A DNA stretch of 64,000 nucleotides from Latrodectus hesperus (GCA_037975125.1 JAJQOW010000023.1:411501-475500); one strand, 5' to 3'. Numbered from the stretch's first letter, positions 39,190 through 51,843 are shown. A program made the numbers and translations. Notes: generated by a model from the sequence alone, not told the origin.

Positions 39190-39447
39190 CATATCAAGAA
39201 ATTAATCCTCGTTTATTTTTAAAGCAAATCTTGTGATAAATGTAAGTTCGAATAAATATTTAGAGAAATTTGCTTATTTTAGTTCAAAAATTATCAGTAT
39301 TTAAAACAATTGTAGTAGTAATGCATGCCCCAGTTTAAAAATATTATGGTAAACTCCCGATTCTAATTGAATGACATGACTATCATAGATAATCCATAAA
39401 ATTATCAAAAAAAGAGAAAAAACTAGGTATGCATTTGAAGAATTTAT
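39190..39447. other. AT-rich spacer, nothing recognised
   Basis: No feature seen. Confidence 0.6.
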
Positions 39448-39461
39448 ACAGACGATAGATA

Positions 39462-39771
39462 GAAACTGCGGTGGTGTGGCTGGTTAGGGCCTCGTTATCA
39501 TTGCCTAAAAGTAGTGAGTTCGAATTCCGGCATAAGCGAAGATCCATCATGTTTGCTAAAAGCGGCTGGGGCACGTTAAATAGGTCGTGGTTGCAAAGTC
39601 CTCCAAGTGAAATGATACCTCTGGGGGTGGCAGGCCAAGTATTGGGGATCTTCTGCTTGGTCCCTGCTTCAAAATCACGAAGACTCCAGCCAGCGGTTTC
39701 TATCTAAGTGGTAGAGTCCAATTTAGGGCATGTTAGGTACAGGGAAGCATGTTATTGCTGGTGCAATAACA
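39462..39771 (+). mobile_element. SINE-D, copy 2 with target duplication
   Basis: A 310-bp body with the A-box-like TGTGGCTGGTTAGG, B-box-like GAGTTCGAATTCC and the family landmarks GGGGGTGGCAGGCC and TTCTGCTTGGTCCCTG. It ends ATTGCTGGTGCAATAACAAC. Flanking 14-bp duplications at 39448-39461 (ACAGACGATAGATA) and 39772-39785 (ACAGACAATGGATA) differ at two positions. Confidence 0.87.
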
Positions 39772-39844
39772 ACAGACAATGGATATCACAAACATATTTA
39801 TCACTAAGGAAATGGTAAAAATATTCTCATCTTACAAGTTTATA

Positions 39845-39875
39845 TTAGGTTGGTGCGTATGAAATGTCGGATTCT
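39845..39875. repeat. Left terminal inverted repeat of the mariner
   Basis: 31 bp, exact reverse complement of 40707-40737. Confidence 0.97.
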
Positions 39876-40033
39876 CTTTACATGCGGACGTTTTCCTCCC
39901 TGTTTTCGTTATACTTTTGTATTTGGCATAACCTCATTCATACTCGTATTGTCCATTGCCAGAGACTTATTTCAGCAAAATAGGTTTTCTCGAAGGTCTT
40001 CCCTTTTTTATTTCTTTTAAGTTTATTGCCGAT

Positions 40034-40660
40034 ATGAATTCTGCCGACATTCGCATCATTTTCTTATATGAGTACAAACTTGGTAATAGTGCTGCAAAAG
40101 CTGCACGCAACATAAACCAAGCGTTTGGGGAGAATATGGTTAACGATCGGAAAGTGCAGTGTTGGTTCGAAAAATTTCGGACTGGCGATTTTTCACTGCA
40201 AAATGAGCCTCGCGGAAGACCCAAAACGTCTGTGAAGAATGATGACCTGAAGGCTCTAGTGGAAGCGGATCCAGCCGTATCCACGAGGGAACTTGCTATC
40301 AGGATGAAAGTTGACCATACAACGATATTGAGACACCTTTCTGAGATTGGCAAGGTTAAGAAGATGGAGAAGTGGGTACCGCACGCACTGACAGAGCGAA
40401 ATAAGCTGGATCGGTTAAACGTATGCTCATCATTGCAGCATCCACCATATTCACCGGATCTCTCGCCGACCGATTTTCATTTTTTCAAGCATTTAGAGCT
40501 GTTTTTAAGGGGCAAACACTATGAAAATGAAGACAGTCTAAAAAACTCGATATCAGAGTTTATTAATTCTAAAGACCAAAATTTTTTTAAGACAGGCATC
40601 TACGCTTTAAAATCTCGTTGGGAGAAGTGTATTGAAGCAAATGGAGCATACTTTGATTGA
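40034..40660 (+). CDS. Internally deleted mariner transposase, intact 208-codon frame
   Basis: The likely start is the ATG at 40034 (MNSADIRIIFLYEYKLG); the frame is open 26 codons further upstream, but this Met is where the family begins. Residues 5-50 and 70-112 form the two helix-turn-helix modules that bind the terminal repeats, including VNDRKVQCWFEKFRTGD and, after the linker GRPKTS, VDHTTILRHLSEIGKVKK. After CSSL (residue 134) the protein jumps to HPPYSPDLSPTDFHFFKHL, so about 135 residues with the first ('CDEKW') and second ('HDNARPH') catalytic Asp are gone while the third Asp (147) and the C-terminus (ANGAYFD) remain. The deletion kept the reading frame (junction near 40435). It cannot catalyse transposition but could still bind mariner ends and perhaps act as a repressor; that last point is speculation. 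Confidence 0.85.
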   Translation: MNSADIRIIFLYEYKLGNSAAKAARNINQAFGENMVNDRKVQCWFEKFRTGDFSLQNEPRGRPKTSVKNDDLKALVEADPAVSTRELAIRMKVDHTTILRHLSEIGKVKKMEKWVPHALTERNKLDRLNVCSSLQHPPYSPDLSPTDFHFFKHLELFLRGKHYENEDSLKNSISEFINSKDQNFFKTGIYALKSRWEKCIEANGAYFD

Positions 40661-40706
40661 ATAAACAGCTTTTGAAGAAAGATACGCAGTTTTATACAAT
40701 CACTTA

Positions 40707-40737
40707 AGAATCCGACATTTCATACGCACCAACCTAA
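40707..40737. repeat. Right terminal inverted repeat of the mariner
   Basis: 31 bp, exact reverse complement of 39845-39875, followed by TA. Confidence 0.97.
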
Positions 40738-40839
40738 TATTTCTTTTATGTGTGTGTGAAAATCTTTCAAAATTTTCTATTTCTTTGCAATGAAACATTT
40801 CTTATTTAACAGAAATTGAATTTTTTTTAGAATTTAGAC

Positions 40840-40905
40840 ATCACGGATAATCTACAAAGTAGATAAGGCCCTAGATGGATAATTGGGATCTTATTGCATT
40901 TTTCA
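40840..40905. repeat. Possible Tigger-like end fragment
   Basis: CACGGATAATCTAC, then GGATAATTGGGATCTTATTG, resembles the subterminal region of pogo/Tigger elements (repeated GGATAAT). Only one end is present. Weak call. Confidence 0.3.
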
Positions 40906-41133
40906 CTTCATTGTAAAACAAGATAAGAAAAAGTTATCTGGATACTTGTTTAAATGTACCTATTGTATAAAATTTGGAAAAGACTTCTATAGTTATATTT
41001 AAAAACGGAGGATTTTTAAATAATTTAAACACAGTATGAGAAATTATAGTTTACTATACGTATATCAGTATATTTGGTTTACATAAAATGAGTCTATCGG
41101 CATTGAAAGAATTTTGGGATTAATTTTCATTTT

Positions 41134-41583
41134 CAGGGGATCCCTTCACACGTCGACATTAAGGGAAATGAGATTGCTAATTCACTGGCTAAGGCTGCCT
41201 GTTTGGAACCTTCTTCTGGTCTAGTATTGCAACCTGATTTGCCATCCACCTTTAATGAGGTTTTCACTAAGAGTAAAAGATGCTTATGGGTGTCCACCTA
41301 CTCATAAATGGTATCTTAGAAAACGCCCTGCTGGCGCCTTGTTTTTTTGAGGCAACTAGAGGCCATCAGACTTCCATTTCACACTGCGCCAGTGGTCACC
41401 TAAGGGTCTTCAAATATGTGCAGGGTCAAAAGACATTTAGTCTGTGCACAAAATGTATAAGCTAAACAGGCATCGCCTGAGCATATCTTGAGCTGCTTGA
41501 ATTTTGACTTGGAAGAGGCTTTTTCAAAGCCCCTTATGTTTTTGGATTTCCTGGCTGTTTATAGACTTATGGTGTTGGTCTAG
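41134..41583 (+). pseudogene. Non-LTR retrotransposon (LINE) ORF2 C-terminus, RNase H region
   Basis: The first frame reads GIPSHVDIKGNEIANSLAKA, the conserved last part of the RNase H domain found after the reverse transcriptase in I- and Jockey-like LINEs ('W(I/V)PSHxGxxGNExAD'). The catalytic Asp of the GNExAD motif is Asn here (GNEIAN). Further fragments in changing frames follow: PPTHKWYLRKRPAGALFF near 41290-41345, GHLRVFKYVQGQKTFSLCTK near 41395-41455, and FLAVYRLMVLV then stop (TAG at 41581). At least two frameshifts. The start coincides with an abrupt change from AT-rich DNA, typical of 5' truncation during retroposition. The C-terminal zinc-knuckle-like tail and the closing motif match LINEs frequent in spiders (from general knowledge). 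Confidence 0.8.
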
Positions 41584-43208
41584 TATTGCAATTGGACCAT
41601 CTGGGATTATCAACAACATAAAGGGCTTGTTATGAAGTTGTTAAGTTGAAAAGGCTTGTTATGTGCATACATAGATATGCAAAAATTAATTTTAATTCAT
41701 ATCAAAGACATGAATGGAGAAAATAGTAATATGAGCATGGAATGATTCACAATGATGAAATAAATCTATATTGAGCAAATTAAAAAACAATGAACACAAA
41801 CATATACAGCGAAAATCCTTACACATTTTGTGATAAATTCAAAAGTGTAATCAACACAAAATTACATATAGACATCTCCGTTACATTCAGAGTGCAATAA
41901 GGGGAATAGTTAAAAGAACACAAAAATACTTAGGCCACTTAATCACTATTTGGAAAGTGTCTCTCACAAATTTCTTTCTAAGTTTTCCATATCGTTTTAA
42001 AATTAAAACACCATTCATTTAATGAACAGAAAGACATTGACAGTGATGATTTTGAGACAAACGTTAATTTTCCATTCGGAGAAAGTTAAAACCACCATCT
42101 TTCTTGAAAAATCAAACTTATTGCTATAAGATTTCGCCTCCATAATGCACAACAAAATATCTACGAGAATGTTTAAGAGTGTGCTGGCACCGATAATTAT
42201 ACCACAAAACGTGTAATCTACGGTTTGAGAAAATGTTCTTTTTATCACGATGTTCCGAACATTTCCAATGCCTCCCAGGTGAATTAACGGTGGTTGTCAC
42301 TGGGCTAAGTGAATCACGATACCTTTGTGTTGAAAACAATAGCCCACACCTGGTGGGGCTCACCTTGCTATTAAAATAATGACTTAATAAATATCTAATA
42401 TTAAAAGCATGCCTTTTGTGATACGAAGTTCTCGGTTTCTATGTCAGCAAGTAATGACAGTTATGCCTGTTTCTTGCAATGCCTCCCAAGTGAATTAACG
42501 GTGGTTGTCACTGGATTATTAGGACATATGTGAGAGCTTTTCGTATTCCCACCATTGAGACAAGTGGTTGTGGTTGCTATGTATGAGAAGTTCTTTTAGA
42601 TGTCATTATGCAGTGAACGTTCAAATCAGTCATAGAACACATTAAAAATGCTAGATTATCCAATAACGGTATCTTAATCTCATGTATAGAACTTCCATTC
42701 TCCTCAGTAGATGAGATCACATATTTGATTCTAGTTATTATTGGTAACAAACAATAGGTGTTGCATACCTGTTTTCTGCCTGTACATTTGTCCTAGAAAG
42801 AATGAATTTCTCAAGGTTTCCTTTTTTTATGACAAGTAAATAAGGTCTTCTGTTTTAAAAGTGTTCTCCCAGAAGATAAGGATATTCGTAAATATACAAG
42901 ATTAATTCCTATAATAAATGTCACTGGTAAACTGGTATTTATTCTATTAGAAATTCAAACGAACTACTCATTGAGGCAAAATAAACTCTTGTTTTTGAAG
43001 CTGTGATAACGAGGATTCTCTGTAAAATAATTTTCCTTTGTGCGTTTCATGCCAAAACTATGGCAAATAATAAGATAAAGGCAAGCAATGATCTTCTATC
43101 CCTTCCATCATACACCTTGCTCGATCTTAGCCATAATAACATAAGAATTTTACAATAATAAGAGTTTCATCAAATTACTGTTCTACCAAGCAGTATCTTT
43201 GGAGTGAG
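41584..43208. other. AT-rich DNA with a 38-bp direct repeat
   Basis: The first 60 bp may be the 3' end of the LINE. A 38-bp segment occurs at 42266-42303 and again at 42477-42514 (CAATGCCTCCCA(G/A)GTGAATT and GGTGGTTGTCACTGG), one mismatch. No gene recognised. Confidence 0.6.
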
Positions 43209-43492
43209 TTTGCAATTCCCTTATTGTTGTTATTTATGACACTTGGACAAGCCAAGCTCGCTATCCGACGGTTATGCGAAATAAAGTCAGAAGAGTGTGC
43301 CCTTTGTTTTTAACGAGAGCACCATGAAGGTTAAAGTATGTCTTTGCTCTAAGACCCCTCCAATAGATGGTACCACAAGAGGATCCACTCCTTCAACTTT
43401 GACATTGATCTGGAAGGGTAGGAAATTTTCTCAACATCATTACACCCATGGTAACTGCTTAACCACTGATCACAGGACTTTGCAATTCCCTT
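43209..43492 (-). mobile_element. SINE-B, 5'-truncated copy with perfect 14-bp target duplication
   Basis: The body 43223-43478 is the 3' part of SINE-B on the minus strand, running from TCCTGTGATCAGTGG to CAAGTGTCATAAATAACAAC. The tRNA-like head is absent. Exact 14-bp duplications TTTGCAATTCCCTT lie at 43209-43222 and 43479-43492. A 5' truncation with intact duplications is the mark of incomplete target-primed reverse transcription. Confidence 0.9.
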
Positions 43493-46400
43493 GTTAATAG
43501 ATCTTAAAGTACTCCAATGGTTTGTTTTTATTTTCCTAAGAATTGAATCAGGAACACTTTTGTTGCACAACACAAAATGCAATTTTTGAGATACAGACAA
43601 TCGCAGTCGTTGATGGTAATTACTATCGAGGACTTTTCTCAATATGTTTAATCAGTTCTTTGAACTTCATATAAATAGCAACCACCAGATTTATATGCAA
43701 ATCTTTTTTTAACTCGTATGTTACACATTCAATCATATTCTTATTATTTTTATTAAATTTTAATCGGATCAGATAAAGTCACAGAATATAATCTTCAGAT
43801 ATTGGTTTTAGACATTCACACTTACTCACAAGTAGAATTCGTATGATCAAAAGATCCTTTTGATGAACTCAAGTCATCAAAAGGTTAAGCTAGAAGTAGG
43901 CAACTTTTAGTTGTGACTTTCCATACCATTTTATCAATATGACTCAAAGTGCCACATAGTGGGAAATATTTGAAACAATCCATTTTCCACGTTTGCAGAG
44001 TTAGAGAATAGGTATTAAAAATGTAGACTTTGAGTTTTATTATTCATAAACATATTTATTAAATAAAAATAAAAATAAATATTTCTTTAATATAGTTAAA
44101 TAAAAAAATTAATGTTTTAATGAGAACTTTGTCATCGCACTACTCTATTTAATATTGATGCATTATAAAGAATATAGCCTAAATTAATATGGAGTGCCAC
44201 TGTGAAAATTATATTGAGTGCTAAATCGGGTCTAAATTGGAACGACAATTATTCTTAACCACTGTTCAAGCATTATAAATCATAATTTAATATATAAATT
44301 TACAGACTTATAAATTATTCTCTAATTTTAATTGTCATTAGTATAAAACTTTTATCTATGTTTATTCAAAATTTATTCATCACAAATTTTACAAGTCAAA
44401 CTCGATAAAAACTAAAACGAAAGATCTAATTATTCACATATAAGTCTAATTTTTAGCACAGTTACTCTCTTAAGATATTTTTAAAAGAAAGCAAATTCAA
44501 TGTATTCCATGTACGAACGTGTTTAGTATGATTGATAGGAAGAAAATGAAGTTATATGTAATAATAAAAGATAATACCTTTTTGGTGATCAATAGAGACA
44601 AAGAAAAGAATCTGCAAGAATTGATTGAAAATGATGAATTTTTGTAGATAAAATTATCACTGCGAATGCACTGAAAGTGATACAGCAAGAAGACAAAGAC
44701 TTCAGCTGATATTTTTTTCGATCATCCATTAGTGCAAGCCTATCGATAATCTCATCCATTATTGTTAAAACCATTCAGTCCATTATTTTTCCCAGATTAC
44801 GAAACTTCGAGAAGTTATTCTGGATACTTGGAAACGCTTCTATGATTATTAGAAACAATTTTAATGAACTCAATTTTCAAATTACGTCTTAAAAAGTATT
44901 TAAAGCCATTCTTTAAGGATCGTGTGTTCTGGGAGTGGGAAATTTGTAATATTTATATATGTATAATGGAGAGAAGATAATTAAGAATTTATTTTGAAAC
45001 ATTGTCAAGTATCATATTTCACAACGAAATTTTATATATTAACTTGCAGTACTGTTCTTTTTAGAACCAATTTTCAACTTATTATGGATTCATTTGCTAG
45101 CTTAGGTTCTGAGTGGAAATGGGTACCCCTTGGTTCGGCAAAAAATTTGGTGATAAAATTTAATTTATCTTAGTTTAGATTTTGTGCAGCGGCTGATGTT
45201 TGTCATATTTTGGCGTCGAAAAAATAGCCAAAAAATCAAGAAGTACCCAATAGTAAACTTTTACCGTCAGTTTTAAATAAACGATAATTTATCAAGTAAA
45301 ATGCACATGATTAAATAACAAACACAAGATGATGAATTTAAAAAAAATAAACGATCTCAAATCCTTCATGTAAAATTATTGTTTTCTCTCTCTCTCTCTC
45401 TCTTGTTCATATATTTTAACATTTTTCGAAAAAAAATTAGCACAAATGTTAGAAGATTTATCAATAAAATATCTCATAAAATTAGGGGAAAAAGATTTCT
45501 AAAGTTTCTTGAATACACATATGATTGCAATTTTAATTTTTTACGAAAAATTAATTAGAGTATAACTCAAATTCAATTTACGGTTAAAATTTAAGATTAT
45601 GTAAAATAATTTTATGGACATTTTTATTCATGGTGATTAAAGACAGTTTTTATTTCAAATTAAAATATTTAATAATATTTCCTTTATCAGTGTATTCCAA
45701 AGAAAAAATATTAAAATTTGACTTTTCTACTATTTTTCAAGGTTTGAATAAGTTAAGGTATAGGATTTCATTTTGATCTCTGAAATTATTTTGCAAAAAA
45801 TTATAATTCTTTTTCTACTTTTCGCCTACAGAATATTTTAATGCGCCAAAACGAAAGATTATTTAAATTTTGTTTTTATGATACAGTTTAACTACACGAA
45901 AAGACTTGACCATACCATCTTAGAATAGCATTAAATCATGTATACATAATTCTAGTACTTTTTTTAAAAAAATTCATAGTGTTAAAAATGAGTTTGATAA
46001 TGAGTTTGACAGGAAAATAATTTGAGCCAAAACTGCGTTTGTTCATTAAAATTACTGATCTATTTTTCTGTAAATACTTTAGCTGCTTACAACCGCATAG
46101 CTGTTTGACTTAAGCTGTTCTATTTTTCTTATAATGATTCTATTACCTAACCATTTTAGGGGCTTATACAAAAGCTTCTCATAATTTATCATAGATGAGA
46201 TATATGTCTCAGAATTGAGAAATTGGTTATAATGAACTTCCTAAACGTAAACTTTTTATATTGTTTAAAAGAAATATTTTCAACAAAAATTAGAGAAAAA
46301 TAGTTTTTCTTATCAAGCACTTTAAATTTTCAAAAGCACTCACAATATCAGAAAACACAATCACTATTTCCTTCAAATTACACTCTTAGTTTTTGAAAAT

Positions 46401-48119
46401 TTAAAACTGACTTAATTGATGCAAAGGAAGATGTATATAGTATATGATAGATATTTAAAATTTTAAAATAATGAATTGTTCATCTAAATAAAACAAATCT
46501 TCTTGCTACTCTGCATTTTAGATTCTAAATTAAGACTGATGACATCAAAGATACAGAGTTAATTGATATACGAAAATTGTTATTACATCAAATGCAATGG
46601 GTCGAGAAAATTCTTGAATCAAACAGTCAAAATTGTCATGGAATTTATATCAATTTTAGATTGTTAAAAAGATTATGAAGGAAATTTCAATTGAAATAAT
46701 AAACTAAAATTCTATTGATTGAATTATCTTGCATATATATTGAGAATAATTTATTCTAAATGTTTAATGGTTATAAGGAACAAGAAATATTTCGGAAGTG
46801 CTCTTATAGCTAAGGTGGATGTCCTATTTATTTTGTAGGACTAAAAAGAGAAAATGCTTAGCACAAAAGATTTTACATTTGAAAATACGTAATCTATTTT
46901 TAATATAAATTCCTACTTTTTTAAAAAAAGTGTTTGCAATTTTTTTGAGGTTCGCAACCAATGTTAACACTCGATGAAAAATTCCTGAATCAATCAAACT
47001 AATGCAAATATTTAGTACTTGTCAGATAGTGCTTCTGCTGTAATCTTGAGTGTTTTAATTATTATTTGTCTAAATAGATTTAGAATGACTCATTCGATTA
47101 GCAAATGACTCTGAATATTAAAATAAAGTTACTTGAATAAGTTCTTTAGCAAGACACTTGATAACTTTTACTACGTAGAATTTTGTAAGTTTTAAGAATA
47201 TGAAAAAAGTTCATTAAAAAAATTAAAAAGAGTTCTACTTTATTAAATGAGTATCTCCTTATCCTATTAATTTTTATTTTGTTCTTATTTATTTTTGCAT
47301 TATTCCTATCTCAGCATCTACTAGCAAAAATAAACATATTTATTAGATTTTCTTTTTTTAACAATACTAAATCCATGACAAAATTTATTAATAAATCACA
47401 CGAGACATATTTATCAGCAAGGAAAAGTAAATAAAATATTATAACGAGTGTGTTCTGTGATTGTAAGAATGTAAGTTTAAATAATTGTATGCTTTTCTGT
47501 TTCCAAAAACTGTAATATTTATCTATAAAATTGCTTCTGTGTAGTTAGAATTATCATCACAATAGGAATTATAACTTTTCAACTTTTCTATATTTTGTAT
47601 TTTGAATGAAATTTTTGGCAGATATTTTCCGAAATATCTGACAATGAAAAAATTCAATGTGTATATATTCTGTATTAATTAGCGCTATATTATCTAGGCT
47701 TACAATGTGTTACAGAATTATATAGGTATTTACTTTAAGAAATTATTGTTACAATAAAATGAAGTCCCTTTTTTACCCACGAAAAACTTATAAAATGTGT
47801 GTGTAATAAATTATCATTTTCATCACTTTGATCCTAGATCACTTCAAAAATAAATATATTTATTAATAAATCTTAATAAATCTTTTTATACACTAATATA
47901 CTTTCCATTATTTTTAAGCTTATCAGTTTAGACATTATGTTTTTCCTGTTTTATGTCAATACATGTATTTTTAAATGTATAAAATAATTAATTTTTATAT
48001 TCTAAAATAATTGTTTACTCTCAGAATCACAGATTTTGCGAATGAAGGAACTTTGTGCCATTTTTCCAATGGCGAGAGTACATTTTTCTAATCAGGGAGC
48101 AAAATTTATATCCATACTT
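43493..48119. other. AT-rich DNA, nothing recognised
   Basis: About 4.6 kb with only a short (TC)n tract at 45384-45403. Open frames are short and low in complexity. Confidence 0.6.
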
Positions 48120-48265
48120 ATAGAACTACAATGGGTGATAGGTTAGCGAACATAATCTGTTACAAGACTATGTTTGCTATCCGAATTGTTCGCTTATCGA
48201 TCATCGATTTACCAAGGATGTTTTTGTGAAATCGATTAATTCGTTCTGTGACACTAAAAATTAAA
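48120..48265. repeat. Possible DNA-transposon end fragment
   Basis: A patch with repeated GTTCGCTTATCGA and GTTTGCTATCCGAATTG motifs and CpGs in otherwise AT-rich DNA. Such repeated cores occur near the ends of some pogo/Tigger-like elements. No partner end found. Confidence 0.3.
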
Positions 48266-49479
48266 TTAAAAAATAATGTATAATTTCTTAGTAAATTTAT
48301 TAAAAAATAATTATGATTTATAAAATAATTATGATTAAAAATTAATACGTATGATTTAAGTATGGCATATGTTTTGAATCATATTCTGCACATCTACGGG
48401 GAATAAAAAATTTTAGATCAATTTGTTTACAGAAAGAATAAAGTTATCGAACAGAAATAAAATTATCTAAAGATCTTTATAAACTTTTATAGCTATAAAT
48501 TATTTTACGAAAATGGGTAGTTTTATAATTAATTGGTAATAAAGTTTTTAATTCAAATTCCAAAATTTTGGTACACAGTCATATAACTTTGTAATATATT
48601 ATAAATATATATCAATTTATATAAACTACAATTTTAAAATTACGTTTATTTAATTTTGAATTAAAAATTTTACTATTAACAGAAGAAATTTATTGATTGT
48701 AACATTTACATATATTTTAGAAGCATAGGATCTTGAATATTTAATCTCCTTTCTGCATATGTTTTTATACTATCACAAAACTCTCTAAGATAAATTTTCT
48801 AATGAAAAATATAATTCAACTTTTCACATTTTCCCTAACTGTAATACAATGGAGTAAATTTCAATAATCATTCAATATGTAATTTGGAAAAAAACTGAAT
48901 GAAATTCCCCAGAATTACAAATGAATGAGACATTATGATAACATTGAATAAATATTGCCCATTTAATTAATAATTGTTTTAGAATAAAATACTTCCATAT
49001 AATATATATTTGCATTTTACTAATACTTTTCTTTTTTCTATATAATTAGCTACTCACACTTGTATACAATGAAATTCATACAATAATTTATTAAATAAAT
49101 AAAAGCACAGTTAATATATCTTCAATATATATAATTATATATCTCTCTAATTACAATATAAATTGAATAATATATATAGCAACTTTATTTCAAAAACAGT
49201 TTTTAAAGTTACTTTTTTATTGCTTGTTTAAATAATAAATTTAAGTTTCATTTTGTATGTAAAAACATATTAAATAGAAATGCAAAAGAAAGTATAGAAG
49301 TTAAAATAAAACGAATCGTCAATTAATCACGTGACAATATTTGTTTTTTAAAAAAAGCGATTTCAATCGAATGCTGGAAAAGACATCCAGTGAAACATTT
49401 CTTAAATCTTTTCTCATTTATTCTTGGGAAAATAATAAATTTCTCTCACAAAGAACTTACAACTCGCCATAGAACTTAT
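48266..49479. other. AT-rich DNA, nothing recognised
   Basis: No feature seen. Confidence 0.6.
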
Positions 49480-50650
49480 CGATATTTCTCCTAAATGAAT
49501 ATCGCAACATGACGCCACAGAGAAAAAAATAAAATAAAGAATCAAAATCGTTTGCTTTTTTTTATCCTCCCTCTCTTTTTAACCTCCTAATCTGCAAATG
49601 ATCGAAACAAACAACTATTGTCATCGACTGACTGAATCTTCTTCTCTAAAAAAATAAGAAAAATGAAAAACGTAAAATATTCACCAAAAGGAAAAAAGTT
49701 AAAATATGAGCCTACATCAAAGATACCGATTTTTTTTGGTGCCAAAACTTCTTACTCAAGCTTCTTCTGACCGGTCACCGTGGTAATCTGCAAGCGCCTT
49801 ATCTCCTCGCCAAATGAAGCGTGGGTGGTTCCGTTCCTAATCTCCAACAAATGAAACAATGTGTAAGAATGCCATGAATGCCAGAGAGGGGGCAGGGAGA
49901 GGGTGTTATCTTTTGGGAACTGGAATATTCACGCACAATTTAGCCACAAAGTGTGTCCTCCTGACTGCCCAAAGACAAAAGGAAAACTCGCCATCGATTT
50001 TGCTCAACAGCCGCCAACTAAACAAATTATTAAAAGTGAAGCCAAACAATCGAATTTTATCTTTGGTAAAGCTCCTGATTTTTGCCGCCCTTTTCGTAAA
50101 CACACTTCGCCGTCATTCGTTTGCCTGGCAAGAAAACCCGCCAACCTTCCCAAATTACCGAAGAGAAGGGTATTAGCCGAAGAATGCCAAGGGAGTATAA
50201 ATTAAAAGCTATTAGCCAGGCTTTTCGCTTCGCTGCTCCCCTTGCTTCTGCCCTTACTTCATTAACTGCTGTATAAATGACTTCTGAACGATTGCTCGCT
50301 GTAACATCAACCCCCGATCCACCTACACCCCTTTCACGGCTCTTACCTCGTCCCAGCGAGCAAAAATGCAAAGCTGGCGGCTTTTAAAGACCGGATTTCG
50401 AAAATTCCGTTTTCCATGAGCAGCCGATCGCTTTTGGTATTTTGTGCCTCCCGCATCTGTACTGTCACCTCAAAAGTTCTAAATACTTTTCAAGCATTCA
50501 ACCAAACTTTTTTGTTGTTGCCGCCGGAACATAACAGGAAGGAACTGGTGGCTGTGTTTCTCGCGATTCGAGCTCTTTTGTCGGATGTTTGCCACCTTCT
50601 TACTCTCTGCTGGGGTGATAACCGAAATTTTCGCTGATCTTACACTGTAT
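49480..50650. other. GC/CpG-rich island 3, no recognised gene
   Basis: About 1.2 kb of raised G+C, most marked at 49740-50640, with many CpGs and no repeat signature. Overlapping frames of about 100 codons are open on both strands around 49860-50370, but none carries a motif; being open on both strands over the same bases argues against coding. Like islands 1 and 2 it may be regulatory, an untranslated exon or conserved non-coding DNA. Confidence 0.4.
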
Positions 50651-51843
50651 TTAATTTATAGCTCGACTGTCTTTTTAGTTGCCATTCCGTCCTTTCTCTG
50701 AAGATTCAATGCATGTGCAACAGGAAAGAATTCTTTGTTAAGACGCGCCACTTGACAATTTTAGGCAAAATAGGTGGAATATTCCCTTTTGTAAGCAAAT
50801 TTAGTTTCCATCTTCTATTTATGTACAGTTAGTATTTTATTATGGTCTTGGTTTCTATGGAAAATAATCCTAAAATAAATTGTCAGATTCCTGCAAGAGC
50901 AAATATATTAAATATTTTCAAAGCTGTAAGAATTGTATATAAAGAATTGATATTGTCCAAAAGTTATTCTGCATAAAAAAGGTATAAAAATGACATAATG
51001 TAAGCGAAAAGATTGGTTTGTACCCAATTATGCTTTACAATTTTTAGGAAGAAGTATGCTTATTTCAAGAACATGAAAAACTTGTTTTAATGTTCATTAT
51101 AGACTTTTTGTACTTAGGATTGTTATACATCATCCTATCTAAGTAGTCAGTTTGAAGTTAGATAATCTTTATCATATGGATTACGAGGAAGCTTTGAGTT
51201 ACAATGAACAGTATTATCACCTAGAAAAATATAAATAAGTATAATATCTCAGTTAAACTTATCCTAAATATAAAAAAACAGTTATTTTAAATAGAAACTT
51301 GCATAAAAAAACTTGCAATTGCATAAATTTTTACTTAAGATACTCAATAATTTAAATGCTGATCTGTGTGTTCCAATTCAACACTGACCAAGACTGATAT
51401 AAAAACCAACTATAGAGTTTCGCATCGTATAGATTTCAATTTGATTCTCAGATGAAAGGTGCCGATGATGAACACTACTGAAACTGCTAGATCCTTAGTT
51501 GTTAAAATTATCTTCACTTGTTAAAATAAGTTATGATTTCACTAGAAACTATCATCAGACACTGCTTTTGTGGCTCTAGTGAGTAGTATAGGAGGACACT
51601 CCAATTATGACATTGTAACCGTATTACGTAATTATTAAGAAATAACTGCATTGGAAAAAGAAATTGCTAGCTTACTACCAAAAATGTAACACCAAAAAGT
51701 GCAAGAAAAAGTGAAGCAAAATTTATTTCTGGGGCTTTATGTGGTATGAATATTAGATTAAAAATATAGTCTTTTGGAAGGAATGAAGGACAATAAAATC
51801 AGTAACGAATATTTTTCAACCATATTTAGCAATAACCAATTCC
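50651..51843. other. AT-rich DNA, nothing recognised
   Basis: No feature seen. Confidence 0.6.

Larger units (their letters stand above)
39845..40737 (+). mobile_element. Young mariner element with perfect 31-bp ends and internal deletion
   Basis: An 893-bp element with exact 31-bp terminal inverted repeats at 39845-39875 and 40707-40737 (outer end TTAGGTTGGTGCGTATGAAA), flanked by TA at 39843-39844 and 40738-40739. Relatives are about 1.3 kb, so some 400 bp of the interior is missing. Perfect ends and a still-open frame point to recent insertion. The transposase type is close to the cecropia/Hsmar1 branch of mariners (inference from the motifs). Confidence 0.95.

Noticed and set aside
39967..40353. 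128-codon minus-strand gene
   Set aside because: Shadow of the mariner transposase on the opposite strand.
44497..44774. Small membrane protein genes on the minus strand
   Set aside because: Hydrophobic translations arise from AT-rich codons; no signal for splicing, promoter or conservation is visible.
49859..50371. Genes in GC island 3
   Set aside because: Frames of about 100 codons overlap on both strands over the same bases without any motif.
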